Source of the DNA: Phaeobacter sp. J2-8 | Lineage (GTDB): Bacteria > Pseudomonadota > Alphaproteobacteria > Rhodobacterales > Rhodobacteraceae | Reading direction: 5' to 3' | NCBI RefSeq assembly: GCF_022867865.1 | Contig: NZ_JALIEC010000002.1 | Span: 62,001 to 126,000, forward strand | DNA: 64,000 nucleotides | In this document: positions 53,190 through 61,279 of the stretch, piece after piece | Layout of the letters: the number at the start of each line of letters is the position of its first letter | Position numbering within the stretch: position 1 is the first letter of the stretch | Made by a program: the position numbers and the translations under genes | Notes under the pieces: model-generated | What the model was told of the DNA's origin: nothing | Databases searched by the model: none | Seen by the model: the letters and a program-made list of their open reading frames with translations, nothing else

Positions 53190-54173
53190 CTATTCCGCCT
53201 CGACCTTGATGCAGGCGACATCAGACGGACCAATGCGGCGCATCTCCGGGCGGGCCGCGCCACATTGGGACGAGGCCATGACGCAGCGGCTTTGAAAGAA
53301 ACAGCCCGACGGAAGTTTGAGCGGACTGGGCAAATCGCCTTCCAGGATCTGCGGAATGACGCGCACATCCGGGTCGGGCACCGGCACCGCCGACAACAGC
53401 GCCTTGGTATAGGGATGGTGCGGTGCGCCAACGACATCGCGCGCGGGACCATGTTCCATCATCCCGCCCAGATACATCACAAGAACATCATTCGAAATAT
53501 GGCGCACGATCCCGATGTCATGCGCCACAAAAATCAGCGTCAGACCCATCTCGCGTTGCAGATCGCGCAGCAGATTGATCACCTGGGCCTGAATTGACAC
53601 ATCCAGCGCCGACACCGGTTCATCACATAGGATCAACGACGGTTCCGCCGCCAGCGCGCGGGCAATCCCGATCCGCTGGCATTGGCCGCCGGAAAACTCA
53701 TGCGGATAGCGGTTGGCGCTGCGTTCGGCGATCCCGACCCGGTCCAGAAGCTCGCGCACGTTCTGGCGGCGTTCCTTGGCCGACCGGTCGGGAAAGAAGG
53801 TGCGGATCGGCTCTTCTACGGTTTGGTGGATCGTCATGCGCGGGTTGAGCGAGGCAACCGGATCCTGAAAGATCATCTGAACCGAGCGCCGCAAATCCAG
53901 CACATCCTGCCGCGAGGTGTAATCGACAGCTTTGCCAGCAAGCGTGACCGTGCCGCGCACCGGTGGCGACAAGCCGGCAATCGCCCGGATCAGGGTGGAT
54001 TTGCCGCAGCCGGATTCGCCGACAATGCCCAGCGTCTTGCCCGGCATTAGATCAAAGGACACACCATTGACCGCATGCACCTTGTCCGGGGTTTGCCACG
54101 GCCAGGTGGCGGAATTGGTCATGGTGAATTCCACCGCCAGATCACGGACCGACAAAAGGGGGGGCTGGCTCAT
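53190..54173 (-). CDS. oligopeptide ABC transporter ATPase, OppF type
   Basis: The 327-residue ATPase has Walker A GESGCGKST near 50, Q-loop MIFQDPVASLNPR, signature FSGGQCQR near 157 (Cys replaces the usual Arg) and Walker B LILCDEPVSALD. The C-terminal oligopeptide-transporter extension has HPYTKALLSAVPVPDP and Cys-containing GCFFQSRC. Its start overlaps the OppD-like stop (ATGA, 54170-54173). Last gene of the operon. Confidence 0.94.
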   Translation of the reverse strand: MSQPPLLSVRDLAVEFTMTNSATWPWQTPDKVHAVNGVSFDLMPGKTLGIVGESGCGKSTLIRAIAGLSPPVRGTVTLAGKAVDYTSRQDVLDLRRSVQMIFQDPVASLNPRMTIHQTVEEPIRTFFPDRSAKERRQNVRELLDRVGIAERSANRYPHEFSGGQCQRIGIARALAAEPSLILCDEPVSALDVSIQAQVINLLRDLQREMGLTLIFVAHDIGIVRHISNDVLVMYLGGMMEHGPARDVVGAPHHPYTKALLSAVPVPDPDVRVIPQILEGDLPSPLKLPSGCFFQSRCVMASSQCGAARPEMRRIGPSDVACIKVEAE

Positions 54174-55132
54174 GTCAGATCCTCCACCGGGCGGATACAG
54201 GCGCGTTGGCGTGCGCCCCCGGTCAGTTCCGGCACGCCATTGTGACAGGCCTCCAACACATCCACACAGCGCGGGGCAAACGGACAGCCCGACAGCGCCA
54301 GCATCTGGTTGGGCGGCTGGCCGGGGATGGCCACAAGGTCGGCGTCTTCGTCATGCACATTCGGCACCGCCCGCAACAGCCCGCGGGTATAGGGATGGCC
54401 CGGCGCCGCAAACAGCCCACGGGTGTCGGCGCGTTCCATCACACGGCCCGAATAGAGCACCAGCGTGTTTTCGCAGGTCCCGGCGACAACCCCCAGATCA
54501 TGGGTAATCAGAAGGATTGCGGTTCCCATGTCACGGCGGATGTCATCCAGAAGCCGCATGATCTGCGCCTGAACGGTCACGTCCAGCGCGGTTGTCGGCT
54601 CATCCGCAAGGATCAGTTTCGGATTGCACAACAGCGCCATGGCAATCACGATCCGCTGGCGCATCCCGCCGGAAAATTCATGCGGATAGGCGCGCAGACG
54701 GTTTTTGGCATCCGGGATTTGCACCGCATCCATCGCCGCCAGCACACGCTTGCGCGCGGCATCGCCCTTCAGGCCCTCATGCAGTTCCAAACTCTCATTC
54801 AACTGACGTTCAACCGTCATGTAGGGGTTCAGCGACGACATCGGATCCTGAAAGATCATCGCGATTTCCTTGGCGCGGATCTTGTTCAATTGCGGCTGTG
54901 ACAGCGCCAGAAGATCCTGACCGCCATAAGCGACCTTGCCGGTTGCTTTGGCGTTTGAGGCCAGGAGCCCAAGGATCGACAGGGCGATCTGGGATTTGCC
55001 CGACCCGGATTCCCCGACAAGCGCCACGGTTTCACCCGCCGCGATGTCGAACGACACATCATTCACCGCGCGCACAAATCCATCCGGCGTGTGGAACCCG
55101 ATCGACAGGTTTTCTACGGATAATAGCGTCAT
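54170..55132 (-). CDS. oligopeptide ABC transporter ATPase, OppD type
   Basis: The 320-residue ATPase has Walker [10 protein letters not shown] near 37, [16 protein letters not shown], signature FSGGMRQR and Walker [14 protein letters not shown] Cys-containing C-terminal extension (GCPFAPRC and EACH) may hold an iron-sulfur cluster as in related ATPases. The start at 55132 overlaps the stop of the OppC gene (ATGA). Confidence 0.94.
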   Translation of the reverse strand: MTLLSVENLSIGFHTPDGFVRAVNDVSFDIAAGETVALVGESGSGKSQIALSILGLLASNAKATGKVAYGGQDLLALSQPQLNKIRAKEIAMIFQDPMSSLNPYMTVERQLNESLELHEGLKGDAARKRVLAAMDAVQIPDAKNRLRAYPHEFSGGMRQRIVIAMALLCNPKLILADEPTTALDVTVQAQIMRLLDDIRRDMGTAILLITHDLGVVAGTCENTLVLYSGRVMERADTRGLFAAPGHPYTRGLLRAVPNVHDEDADLVAIPGQPPNQMLALSGCPFAPRCVDVLEACHNGVPELTGGARQRACIRPVEDLT

Positions 55133-56061
55133 GAGCGTTCCTTCGGATCCAGCGCATCCCGCAAGCCATCGCCGATATAATAGAGTGAAATCTGATTGAC
55201 CGCGAAAAAGGCCGCCGGGAACAGCAATTGCCATAACGCGCCATAGGTCATGGTGCGGGCGCCTTCGGAAATCAACGCGCCCCAGCTGGTCGATGGTTCC
55301 TGAATGCCAACGCCCAGAAAGGACACAAGGCTTTCCATCATGATGGCGTCGGGAATGGTGATGGAGGTATAAATCACGATCACCCACAGCATGTTCGGCA
55401 TGATGTGGCGCAGGATGATCTTGGCATCCGACAGGCCCAACATGCGGGCCGCATCCACAAATTCACGGTTTTTCAAGGTCATCACCTGACCGCGCGTGAT
55501 CAACAGCCCCGCAGGCCAGTTGATGATCACCATGACAATGATCATCTGCGACACCGACCGGCCAAAGAACGCCTGCCAGACCACGAAAAAGATGATGTAG
55601 GGGATCGACAGGGTGATGTTATAGGCGCCCATGATGATCTGATCTGTTCGCCCGCCGTAATACCCGGCAAGCGCGCCAAAGAAAGAGCCGATCATCACCG
55701 CGACAACCCCGGCGATAAAGCCGACCATCAACGACACCCGCGTGCCCTGAACCACCCGCGCATAAAGATCACGACCCAGCTCATCGACCCCAAACCAATG
55801 GCCATTGGACAGGCTCGGCCCGCCTTCTTCGTTGACTTTGCCAAGCAACGACCAATCAATTTCCTCGATACTATAGCGCGCGAATAACCCGCCAAAGATG
55901 GCAAACAGGGCAATGCAGCACAGAAACCCCACCGCGACCACCGCCATGCGGTTGCGGAAAAAACGCCGGCGCGCATCGGACCAGAAAGAGCGATTGTTGA
56001 TCATCTCTTCGGCAGCGGCGGTCTGGTAGCCTGCGCTTTTCATGGCCTTTGGCGCGATCAT
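55129..56061 (-). CDS. oligopeptide ABC transporter permease, OppC type
   Basis: The 310-residue permease has an N-terminal cytoplasmic part, one helix at about 38-60, a periplasmic loop with WFGVDELGRDLYARVV near 88, then five helices. The EAA loop is NREFVDAARMLGLSDAKIIL near 198. ATGA overlaps join it to OppB upstream and OppD downstream. Confidence 0.94.
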   Translation of the reverse strand: MIAPKAMKSAGYQTAAAEEMINNRSFWSDARRRFFRNRMAVVAVGFLCCIALFAIFGGLFARYSIEEIDWSLLGKVNEEGGPSLSNGHWFGVDELGRDLYARVVQGTRVSLMVGFIAGVVAVMIGSFFGALAGYYGGRTDQIIMGAYNITLSIPYIIFFVVWQAFFGRSVSQMIIVMVIINWPAGLLITRGQVMTLKNREFVDAARMLGLSDAKIILRHIMPNMLWVIVIYTSITIPDAIMMESLVSFLGVGIQEPSTSWGALISEGARTMTYGALWQLLFPAAFFAVNQISLYYIGDGLRDALDPKERS

Positions 56062-56990
56062 TTCATGCCACTCCGCACTTTGGGATCAATGACCGCATAG
56101 GCCAGATCAACACATAAATTCAGTATGAAAGTCAGCACGCTATAAAGGATAGCTAACCCAAGGATCACGGAATAATCGCGGGTATAGGCGGCATCAATAA
56201 ACTTCTGTCCGATGCCACCGGTCGAAAAGAACACGTCGATAAAGACCGATCCGGTGATCATGTAGACGAACACCGGCGACATATAGGCAATGACCGGCAA
56301 AAGCGTCGGTTTCAATGCGTGGCGGATCAGGATTGTCCGCTCCGGCAACCCCTTGGCGCGGGCGGTGCGGATATAGGGTGCGCTCATGACTTCGAGCAGC
56401 GATGACCGGGTGATCCGGGCGACATTGGCCAGATAGGACGTGCCCAGCGCCACCGCCGGCATGATGACATACGACCAATGACCGCCGTTCCAACCGCCCC
56501 CCGGCAGCCACCCCAGCGCAAGCGTGAAAGTCAGCACCATGATCGGGGCAAGGACGAAATTCGGGAAAATCTGGCTGAAAATCGCCAGCCCGGTCATGAC
56601 GTAATCCCAGGTGCTGTTGTGGCGCAGCGCCGCAATCAGACCCAGCGGAATGCCCATCACCAGCACGAACACCGCAGACCAGAAACCATAGGTCAGCGTG
56701 ACAGGAAAACCCGAGGCGATCAGATCGTTCACGTCACGATCGCGCTGCGCGAAACTGGGGCCGAAATCGAAATGCAAAACGATGTTTTTCAGATAGGTCC
56801 AAAGCTGCACGTACAACGGCTGATCCAGCCCGTATCGTTCCAGCACATTGGCCATGATCGCCGGCGGCAGAGGGCGTTCGGATGTGAACGGGCCACCCGG
56901 CGCCAGGCGCATCAAAAAGAAACACGCGACAATCAACAAAAGGATCGTCGGCACGACCGCCAGGGTGCGGCGCAGCGAATATTTTAGCAT
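56058..56990 (-). CDS. oligopeptide ABC transporter permease, OppB type
   Basis: The 310-residue permease begins MLKYSLRRTLAVVPTILLLI. It has a periplasmic loop with ERYGLDQPLYVQLWTYLKNI near 50, and the EAA loop APYIRTARAKGLPERTILIR near 203. Six membrane helices in total. Separated from oppA by a hairpin. Confidence 0.94.
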   Translation of the reverse strand: MLKYSLRRTLAVVPTILLLIVACFFLMRLAPGGPFTSERPLPPAIMANVLERYGLDQPLYVQLWTYLKNIVLHFDFGPSFAQRDRDVNDLIASGFPVTLTYGFWSAVFVLVMGIPLGLIAALRHNSTWDYVMTGLAIFSQIFPNFVLAPIMVLTFTLALGWLPGGGWNGGHWSYVIMPAVALGTSYLANVARITRSSLLEVMSAPYIRTARAKGLPERTILIRHALKPTLLPVIAYMSPVFVYMITGSVFIDVFFSTGGIGQKFIDAAYTRDYSVILGLAILYSVLTFILNLCVDLAYAVIDPKVRSGMK

Positions 56991-57004
56991 GGGTTACCTA
57001 TCGA

Positions 57005-57034
57005 ACCCTGCCGCCCCTTGACGGGCAGCAGGGT
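57005..57034 (-). terminator. hairpin between oppA and oppB genes
   Basis: ACCCTGCCGCCC (57005-57016) and GGGCAGCAGGGT (57023-57034) form a 12-bp stem with one mismatch and loop CTTGAC, 24 bp after the oppA stop. Like the hairpin at 47710-47741, it probably sets binding-protein mRNA above permease mRNA. Confidence 0.6.
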
Positions 57035-57058
57035 CTTTGGTTGGCAAAGGAATGCGGA

Positions 57059-58678
57059 TTATTCAGCGACCTTGTAGAGGTCTTTGGAATAATATTTCTG
57101 CATCACGTTATCGATGGGCCAACCTTCGACATTGTCCTTCAACAGGATGTTGGTCGAATAGTGATAGACCGGGATCACCGGCATATCGGCTGCAACGATC
57201 TGTTCGATCTCGGTATAAAGCGGGGTGGTGTTGTGGCTGGACTTCGCCTCGGCCAGCAATTCATCCACACGCGCGTTGGAATATTTGGCGTCGTTATAGC
57301 CGGAACTTGTGCTCAGCAGATCAAGGAAGGTCGAGGCCTCGTTGTAATCGCCACACCATGCGCCACGCGCCATGTCAAAGTTCTGGTTGCCACGGTTTTC
57401 CAGGAACACCTTCCATTCCTGATTTTCCAGCGACACATTCACGCCCAGCTTCTGTTTCCACATCTGGGTGGCCACGATGGCGACCTGTTTGTGAGATTCA
57501 GAAGTGTTGTAGAGATATTTGAATTCCAGCGGTTCGCCGCCCTTGCCATATCCAGCCTCGGTCAACAATTCGACCGCCATCGCATCGCGATCGGCCTGCG
57601 CCATGTTGGCATAATCGATTTCCGGGGTCTCGAACCCGGCGGTGGCAACATGGGTAAAGTTATAGGCCGGATATTGCCCGCCTTTCAGCACCTGATCGAC
57701 AATCACATCGCGATCAATGGCCAGCGCCAGCGCCTTGCGGACGCGGATGTCCTGAAACGCCTCGGGGCCATTGCGCAGATTGAAGCTGAAGTAATAGTTG
57801 CACAGGCGCGGCAGGGCCCATGCCTCATTTGGCAGCTCTTCTTTCAACGCAGGATACTGGCCTGCGGGAATGTCGGTTTTGTCGACTTCGCCGGCGCGAT
57901 ACCGGGTCAGGCCCGAAGCTTCGTCATTGATGACCAGCGACACGACTTTTTCGATCACGGTGTTTGCATCATCCCAATACATCGGGTTGCGCTCGCGCAC
58001 CGCGCGTTCCTTGACCACATGTTCGGTCAGCACATAGGCGCCATTGCCGACCATGTTGCCGGGGCGTGTCCATTCCTTGCCATGTGCGTCAATTGCCCAT
58101 TTCGGGGCCGGGAATGTCGTCGCATGGGCGACCATATCGGCAAAATAGGGCAGGGGTTGCGACAATGTCACCTCAAGCGTGTGATCATCCAGCGCCTTGA
58201 CGCCCAATGTGTCAAAATCCGCTTCGCCCGCAATGATCGCCGAGGCATTGGCCAGCGACATCAGCTCCATATACCAGGCATAAGGCGATGCATTTGCCGG
58301 ATCGACCGCGCGTTTCCAGCCATAGACGAAATCACCGGCGGTGACGGGTTTGCCGTCCGACCATTTGGCATTGTCACGCAGATGGAAGGTATAGACCAGA
58401 TTGTCGTCGGATACTTCGTGATGGGTGGCCACACCGGGAACCGTCGCACCATCAGGGCCAAGGTTATACAGACCTTCGAACAGATCCCGCGCCAGACCGG
58501 AGCTGTCCACACCTTCCAGAAGTTGCGGATCAAGCGAATCGAATTCGTCCAATGTGCGATAGGTATAGGTCTGGTCTTCGGCCAGTTTGGTTCCTTCGGG
58601 CACGTCCGCAGCAAAGGCGAAACTTGTCAGCATCGTTGTGCCCGCCAGCGCGGCCAAGGTGTGTTTCATGAACGTCAT
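57059..58678 (-). CDS. oligopeptide-binding protein, OppA type
   Basis: The 539-residue periplasmic binding protein has a signal peptide (MKHTLAALAGTTMLTSFAFA, cleaved near AFA-ADV). Family 5 features include LRDNAKWSDGKPVTAGDFVY near 100, VGNGAYVLTEHV near 210 and RKALALAIDRDVIVDQVL near 315. AWCGDYNEASTFLDL near 435 is typical of OppA/MppA proteins. The start may be 58678 or the Met at 58669. First gene of the oppABCDF-like operon. Confidence 0.93.
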   Translation of the reverse strand: MTFMKHTLAALAGTTMLTSFAFAADVPEGTKLAEDQTYTYRTLDEFDSLDPQLLEGVDSSGLARDLFEGLYNLGPDGATVPGVATHHEVSDDNLVYTFHLRDNAKWSDGKPVTAGDFVYGWKRAVDPANASPYAWYMELMSLANASAIIAGEADFDTLGVKALDDHTLEVTLSQPLPYFADMVAHATTFPAPKWAIDAHGKEWTRPGNMVGNGAYVLTEHVVKERAVRERNPMYWDDANTVIEKVVSLVINDEASGLTRYRAGEVDKTDIPAGQYPALKEELPNEAWALPRLCNYYFSFNLRNGPEAFQDIRVRKALALAIDRDVIVDQVLKGGQYPAYNFTHVATAGFETPEIDYANMAQADRDAMAVELLTEAGYGKGGEPLEFKYLYNTSESHKQVAIVATQMWKQKLGVNVSLENQEWKVFLENRGNQNFDMARGAWCGDYNEASTFLDLLSTSSGYNDAKYSNARVDELLAEAKSSHNTTPLYTEIEQIVAADMPVIPVYHYSTNILLKDNVEGWPIDNVMQKYYSKDLYKVAE

Positions 58679-59018
58679 GTCATTTTCCCTGTGGTTTTAA
58701 GTTTTCTGGGCCCTTTGGCGGGCGGGTGTTGTTGGGTGGAACCGTTCCGGAGACCCGGCAAATTGGCATCGGAATATGTTTGAAATCGCCCGATCCATCG
58801 GAAGTTTTCCTTGCTGTCCTCAGTAGGTCGGTTTTGGTGGTCCCGGTCTGGTCCGGGTATCTTGGGGCGACTGTGTCGCACGACAAGATAATTGCGAGTC
58901 ATACTTAACTCTACCTGAGAGAGTTTGCTGCGCAACCATGATGCCAAAAATATGACAGGGTGACGCGACGGGATGTGGTAGGCTTTTGGTGCGCAGGTTG
59001 TGCCTGTTGGCCTGCTGA
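58679..59018. other. intergenic region upstream of the oppA-like gene
   Basis: 340 bp without a convincing gene. It holds the oppA promoter region and the palindrome TGTCG-CA-CGACA (58874-58885) about 195 bp upstream of the oppA start. The AraC-family gene to the right reads in the same direction and ends at 59019. Confidence 0.5.
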
Positions 59019-60053
59019 TCACGAAATCGTGTTCCCGGCGGCTGGTGACCTGTTGCGGCGCACCGCCCCCGGCGGCATGGAAAACCACTTTCGACAGGCA
59101 CGCGACAGCGCGGATTGTTCGGGAAATCCAAGAAGCGTGGTCAATTGATCCAGGGTTACATCGGTATTGGTCAGATAGCGTGCGGCCATATCGCGGCGAA
59201 TGTCGTCCTTGATCTGCTGAAAGCTGGTGTTTTCCTGACGCAATCGCCGGTGCAGCGTGCGGGGATGCAGCACCAGCATGCGGGCAACATCTTCGCGATT
59301 GGCCTGCGGCGTGCCAATCAAGGGGCGCAGGACCATTTCCACTTTTTCAGTCAGATTGGTTGTCGGGGTGGGGAAGGTCTTTGTCAGATAATCCTCGACC
59401 AGTCTGTGCAGCCTGGGGTTGCCGTCCGGCACCGGCCGGTTCCAGTCGCTGGCCCAGATATGCATCGCGGCCATCGGTTGATTCTCATGCACCGGCACAC
59501 CAAAAAAGCTGCGGTGTTTGGCAAGGTTTGGGCCAACCGCATGCGGCAGCGAGACCGATTTGATGTGCGTGCGATGGGCCGACCGCAACCGCCCCAGTTG
59601 AAACCCCATGCCCAGCAACAATTCCGTGGCCTGTCGGTGCGGCACCCCGACCGGCACATCCAGGTCCAGCACAATGGCAATGGCCTCTGGGTCGATCGGG
59701 CTGGGGGTTTCGACCCGGAACCTAAGGGCCGAGCCTTGGATGAACATGAAACGTGCGACGATGCTGCTCGCCTGTTTTGGCGTGCTGGCATTTTCCAGCG
59801 CCAATCCCAACACCCCCAGGACGCCGAAATCCTGATGGCGGGCAATCCGCAGCCCCAGATCGGGACAACCGGCGATGTCGCTGCTCATTTCCAGAAGCCG
59901 ACAGACCGCAATGATCGGCAGCAGGGCATCCTCATCCACAAGCGCATCCGCGCCAAGACCGGATTGCACCAGCAATGTGGTGGCCTCAAACCCCAGGTCA
60001 GTCATGACCTTGTCATATCCTCGCAGGGCCGCAGCCCGGATCACATTGCTCAT
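59019..60053 (-). CDS. AraC-family regulator (OruR/ArgR-like)
   Basis: The 344-residue protein has an N-terminal ligand-binding domain of the type found in OruR and related regulators (residues 10-210). The C-terminal AraC domain has DVARMLVLHPRTLHRRLRQE and LDQLTTLLGFPEQSALSRAC. The Met at 60053 (MSNVIRAAALRGYDKV) is chosen by family alignment; the frame stays open upstream to 60110. It is divergent from the RND operon, with tandem 16-bp repeats at its start. It probably controls the efflux genes and itself; control of the opp operon downstream is also possible. Confidence 0.88.
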   Translation of the reverse strand: MSNVIRAAALRGYDKVMTDLGFEATTLLVQSGLGADALVDEDALLPIIAVCRLLEMSSDIAGCPDLGLRIARHQDFGVLGVLGLALENASTPKQASSIVARFMFIQGSALRFRVETPSPIDPEAIAIVLDLDVPVGVPHRQATELLLGMGFQLGRLRSAHRTHIKSVSLPHAVGPNLAKHRSFFGVPVHENQPMAAMHIWASDWNRPVPDGNPRLHRLVEDYLTKTFPTPTTNLTEKVEMVLRPLIGTPQANREDVARMLVLHPRTLHRRLRQENTSFQQIKDDIRRDMAARYLTNTDVTLDQLTTLLGFPEQSALSRACRKWFSMPPGAVRRNRSPAAGNTIS

Positions 60054-60089
60054 GTCCCCAAATGACAATTTTTTGTCCTTAAATGTCAA
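60053..60089. promoter_or_regulatory. tandem 16-bp direct repeats, likely AraC operator
   Basis: TGTCCCCAAATGACAA (60053-60068) and TGTCCTTAAATGTCAA (60074-60089) match at 13 of 16 positions and are offset by 21 bp, exactly two helical turns. Both lie on the same face of the helix in the gap between the AraC and RND genes. This is the arrangement expected for an AraC-family dimer. Confidence 0.6.
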
Positions 60090-60207
60090 GACAGACGGGG
60101 GTGGAGCCATTAGGTCAGCGTCTCATACCGACCTGGTCTTTGATTTTGCCCCGGGTTACCAAAACAACGACTGCGCAGATCGCGATGCGTTCAAAAGGAA
60201 TTACAAA

Positions 60208-61269
60208 ATGAATAGTGACAAGGCAGGACGCCGCAGCATGGCGGCCTTAAAGGTATTTCTGTTTCTGGCGGCCTTGGTGCCACAGACCAGCCTTGCGCAA
60301 TCTCCTTTTGTAAAACTGGTCGAAGTGACCAACAGCGATGCGGATGTGCGTCGGGTGTTCTTTGGCCATGTGGTGGCACGCGAAACCGTGGATCTGGCGT
60401 TTCAGGTTGGCGGCCAGGTGGTTGATTTCCCGCTGGACGAAGGCGCGACCGTGCCGCTTGGCGGATTGGTGGCCCGTCTCGATCAAGAGCCTTTCGAATT
60501 GGCTCTGGAAGAAGCCCGCGCCCAAAGCGATCAGGCGAACCGCACCTATGAGCGGTATCAAAAACTGGCGGGCGACACCGTCAGCCAAACCACGCTGCAA
60601 GACGCCGAAACCCAGGTCGAACTGGCCCGGATCGCGGTGCGCAATGCCGAACGCGCTTTGGAAAATGCCACGCTTTATGCGCCGTTTAACTCGCTCGTGG
60701 CGGGCCGGTTGGTCGCCAATTATTCGACGGTCGGCGCGGGCGCCCCGGTTGTGCGTTTGCATGACATGTCGGACCTGCGGATAGAGATCAACGTGCCAGA
60801 GACATTGTTTCAACAGGCAGGCACGGACCCAGACATCGAAATGTTTGCGGAATTTCCAGCGGGGTCAAAACCTTATCCGGTGGAGTTCCGTGAATACAAC
60901 GCCGAAACCGCCTCGCTTGGCCAAACCTATTCCATCACCCTCGGGATGGAGCCGCCGACGGATCTGACGGTTTTGCCCGGCTCATCCGCCAAGGTGACCG
61001 CATCGCTCAGCACCGGAAGTCAACGGATTGAAATTCCGTCTTCTGCGGTGGTGTTGGCAAATGACGGCGGCGCGCGCGCCATGGTGTTCACCCCGAACGG
61101 GGCAAACTCCGGCACCGTCGCGCTGACCGATATCGAAATTGCCGCCACCGAAAACGGCAAGGTCGAAGTGACCGCAGGGCTGGAAGTCGGTCAAGAGATT
61201 GTCGCCGTTGGCGGCGCAAGCCTGAATGACGGCGACGAAGTCCGCCGGTTCACCGGTTTCAAGAACTAG
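60208..61269 (+). CDS. RND efflux periplasmic adaptor (HlyD/MFP family)
   Basis: The 353-residue membrane fusion protein has a signal peptide (residues 1-32, ..QTSLAQ). The lipoyl-like first half (LAFQVGGQVVDFPLDEGATV) and a hairpin of modest length (about 100-150) are followed by the second lipoyl half (ATLYAPFNSLVAGRLV), beta-barrel and membrane-proximal regions. There is no lipobox. AAAGGAA precedes the ATG at 60208. It links the inner-membrane pump to an outer-membrane channel, which is not encoded in the window. Confidence 0.92.
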   Translation: MNSDKAGRRSMAALKVFLFLAALVPQTSLAQSPFVKLVEVTNSDADVRRVFFGHVVARETVDLAFQVGGQVVDFPLDEGATVPLGGLVARLDQEPFELALEEARAQSDQANRTYERYQKLAGDTVSQTTLQDAETQVELARIAVRNAERALENATLYAPFNSLVAGRLVANYSTVGAGAPVVRLHDMSDLRIEINVPETLFQQAGTDPDIEMFAEFPAGSKPYPVEFREYNAETASLGQTYSITLGMEPPTDLTVLPGSSAKVTASLSTGSQRIEIPSSAVVLANDGGARAMVFTPNGANSGTVALTDIEIAATENGKVEVTAGLEVGQEIVAVGGASLNDGDEVRRFTGFKN

Positions 61270-61279
61270 GACCGCCCAA

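Noticed and set aside
57041-58783. 580-codon plus-strand frame opposite the oppA-like gene
   Set aside because: The minus strand encodes a complete signal peptide and binding protein; the plus-strand peptide matches nothing recognisable.
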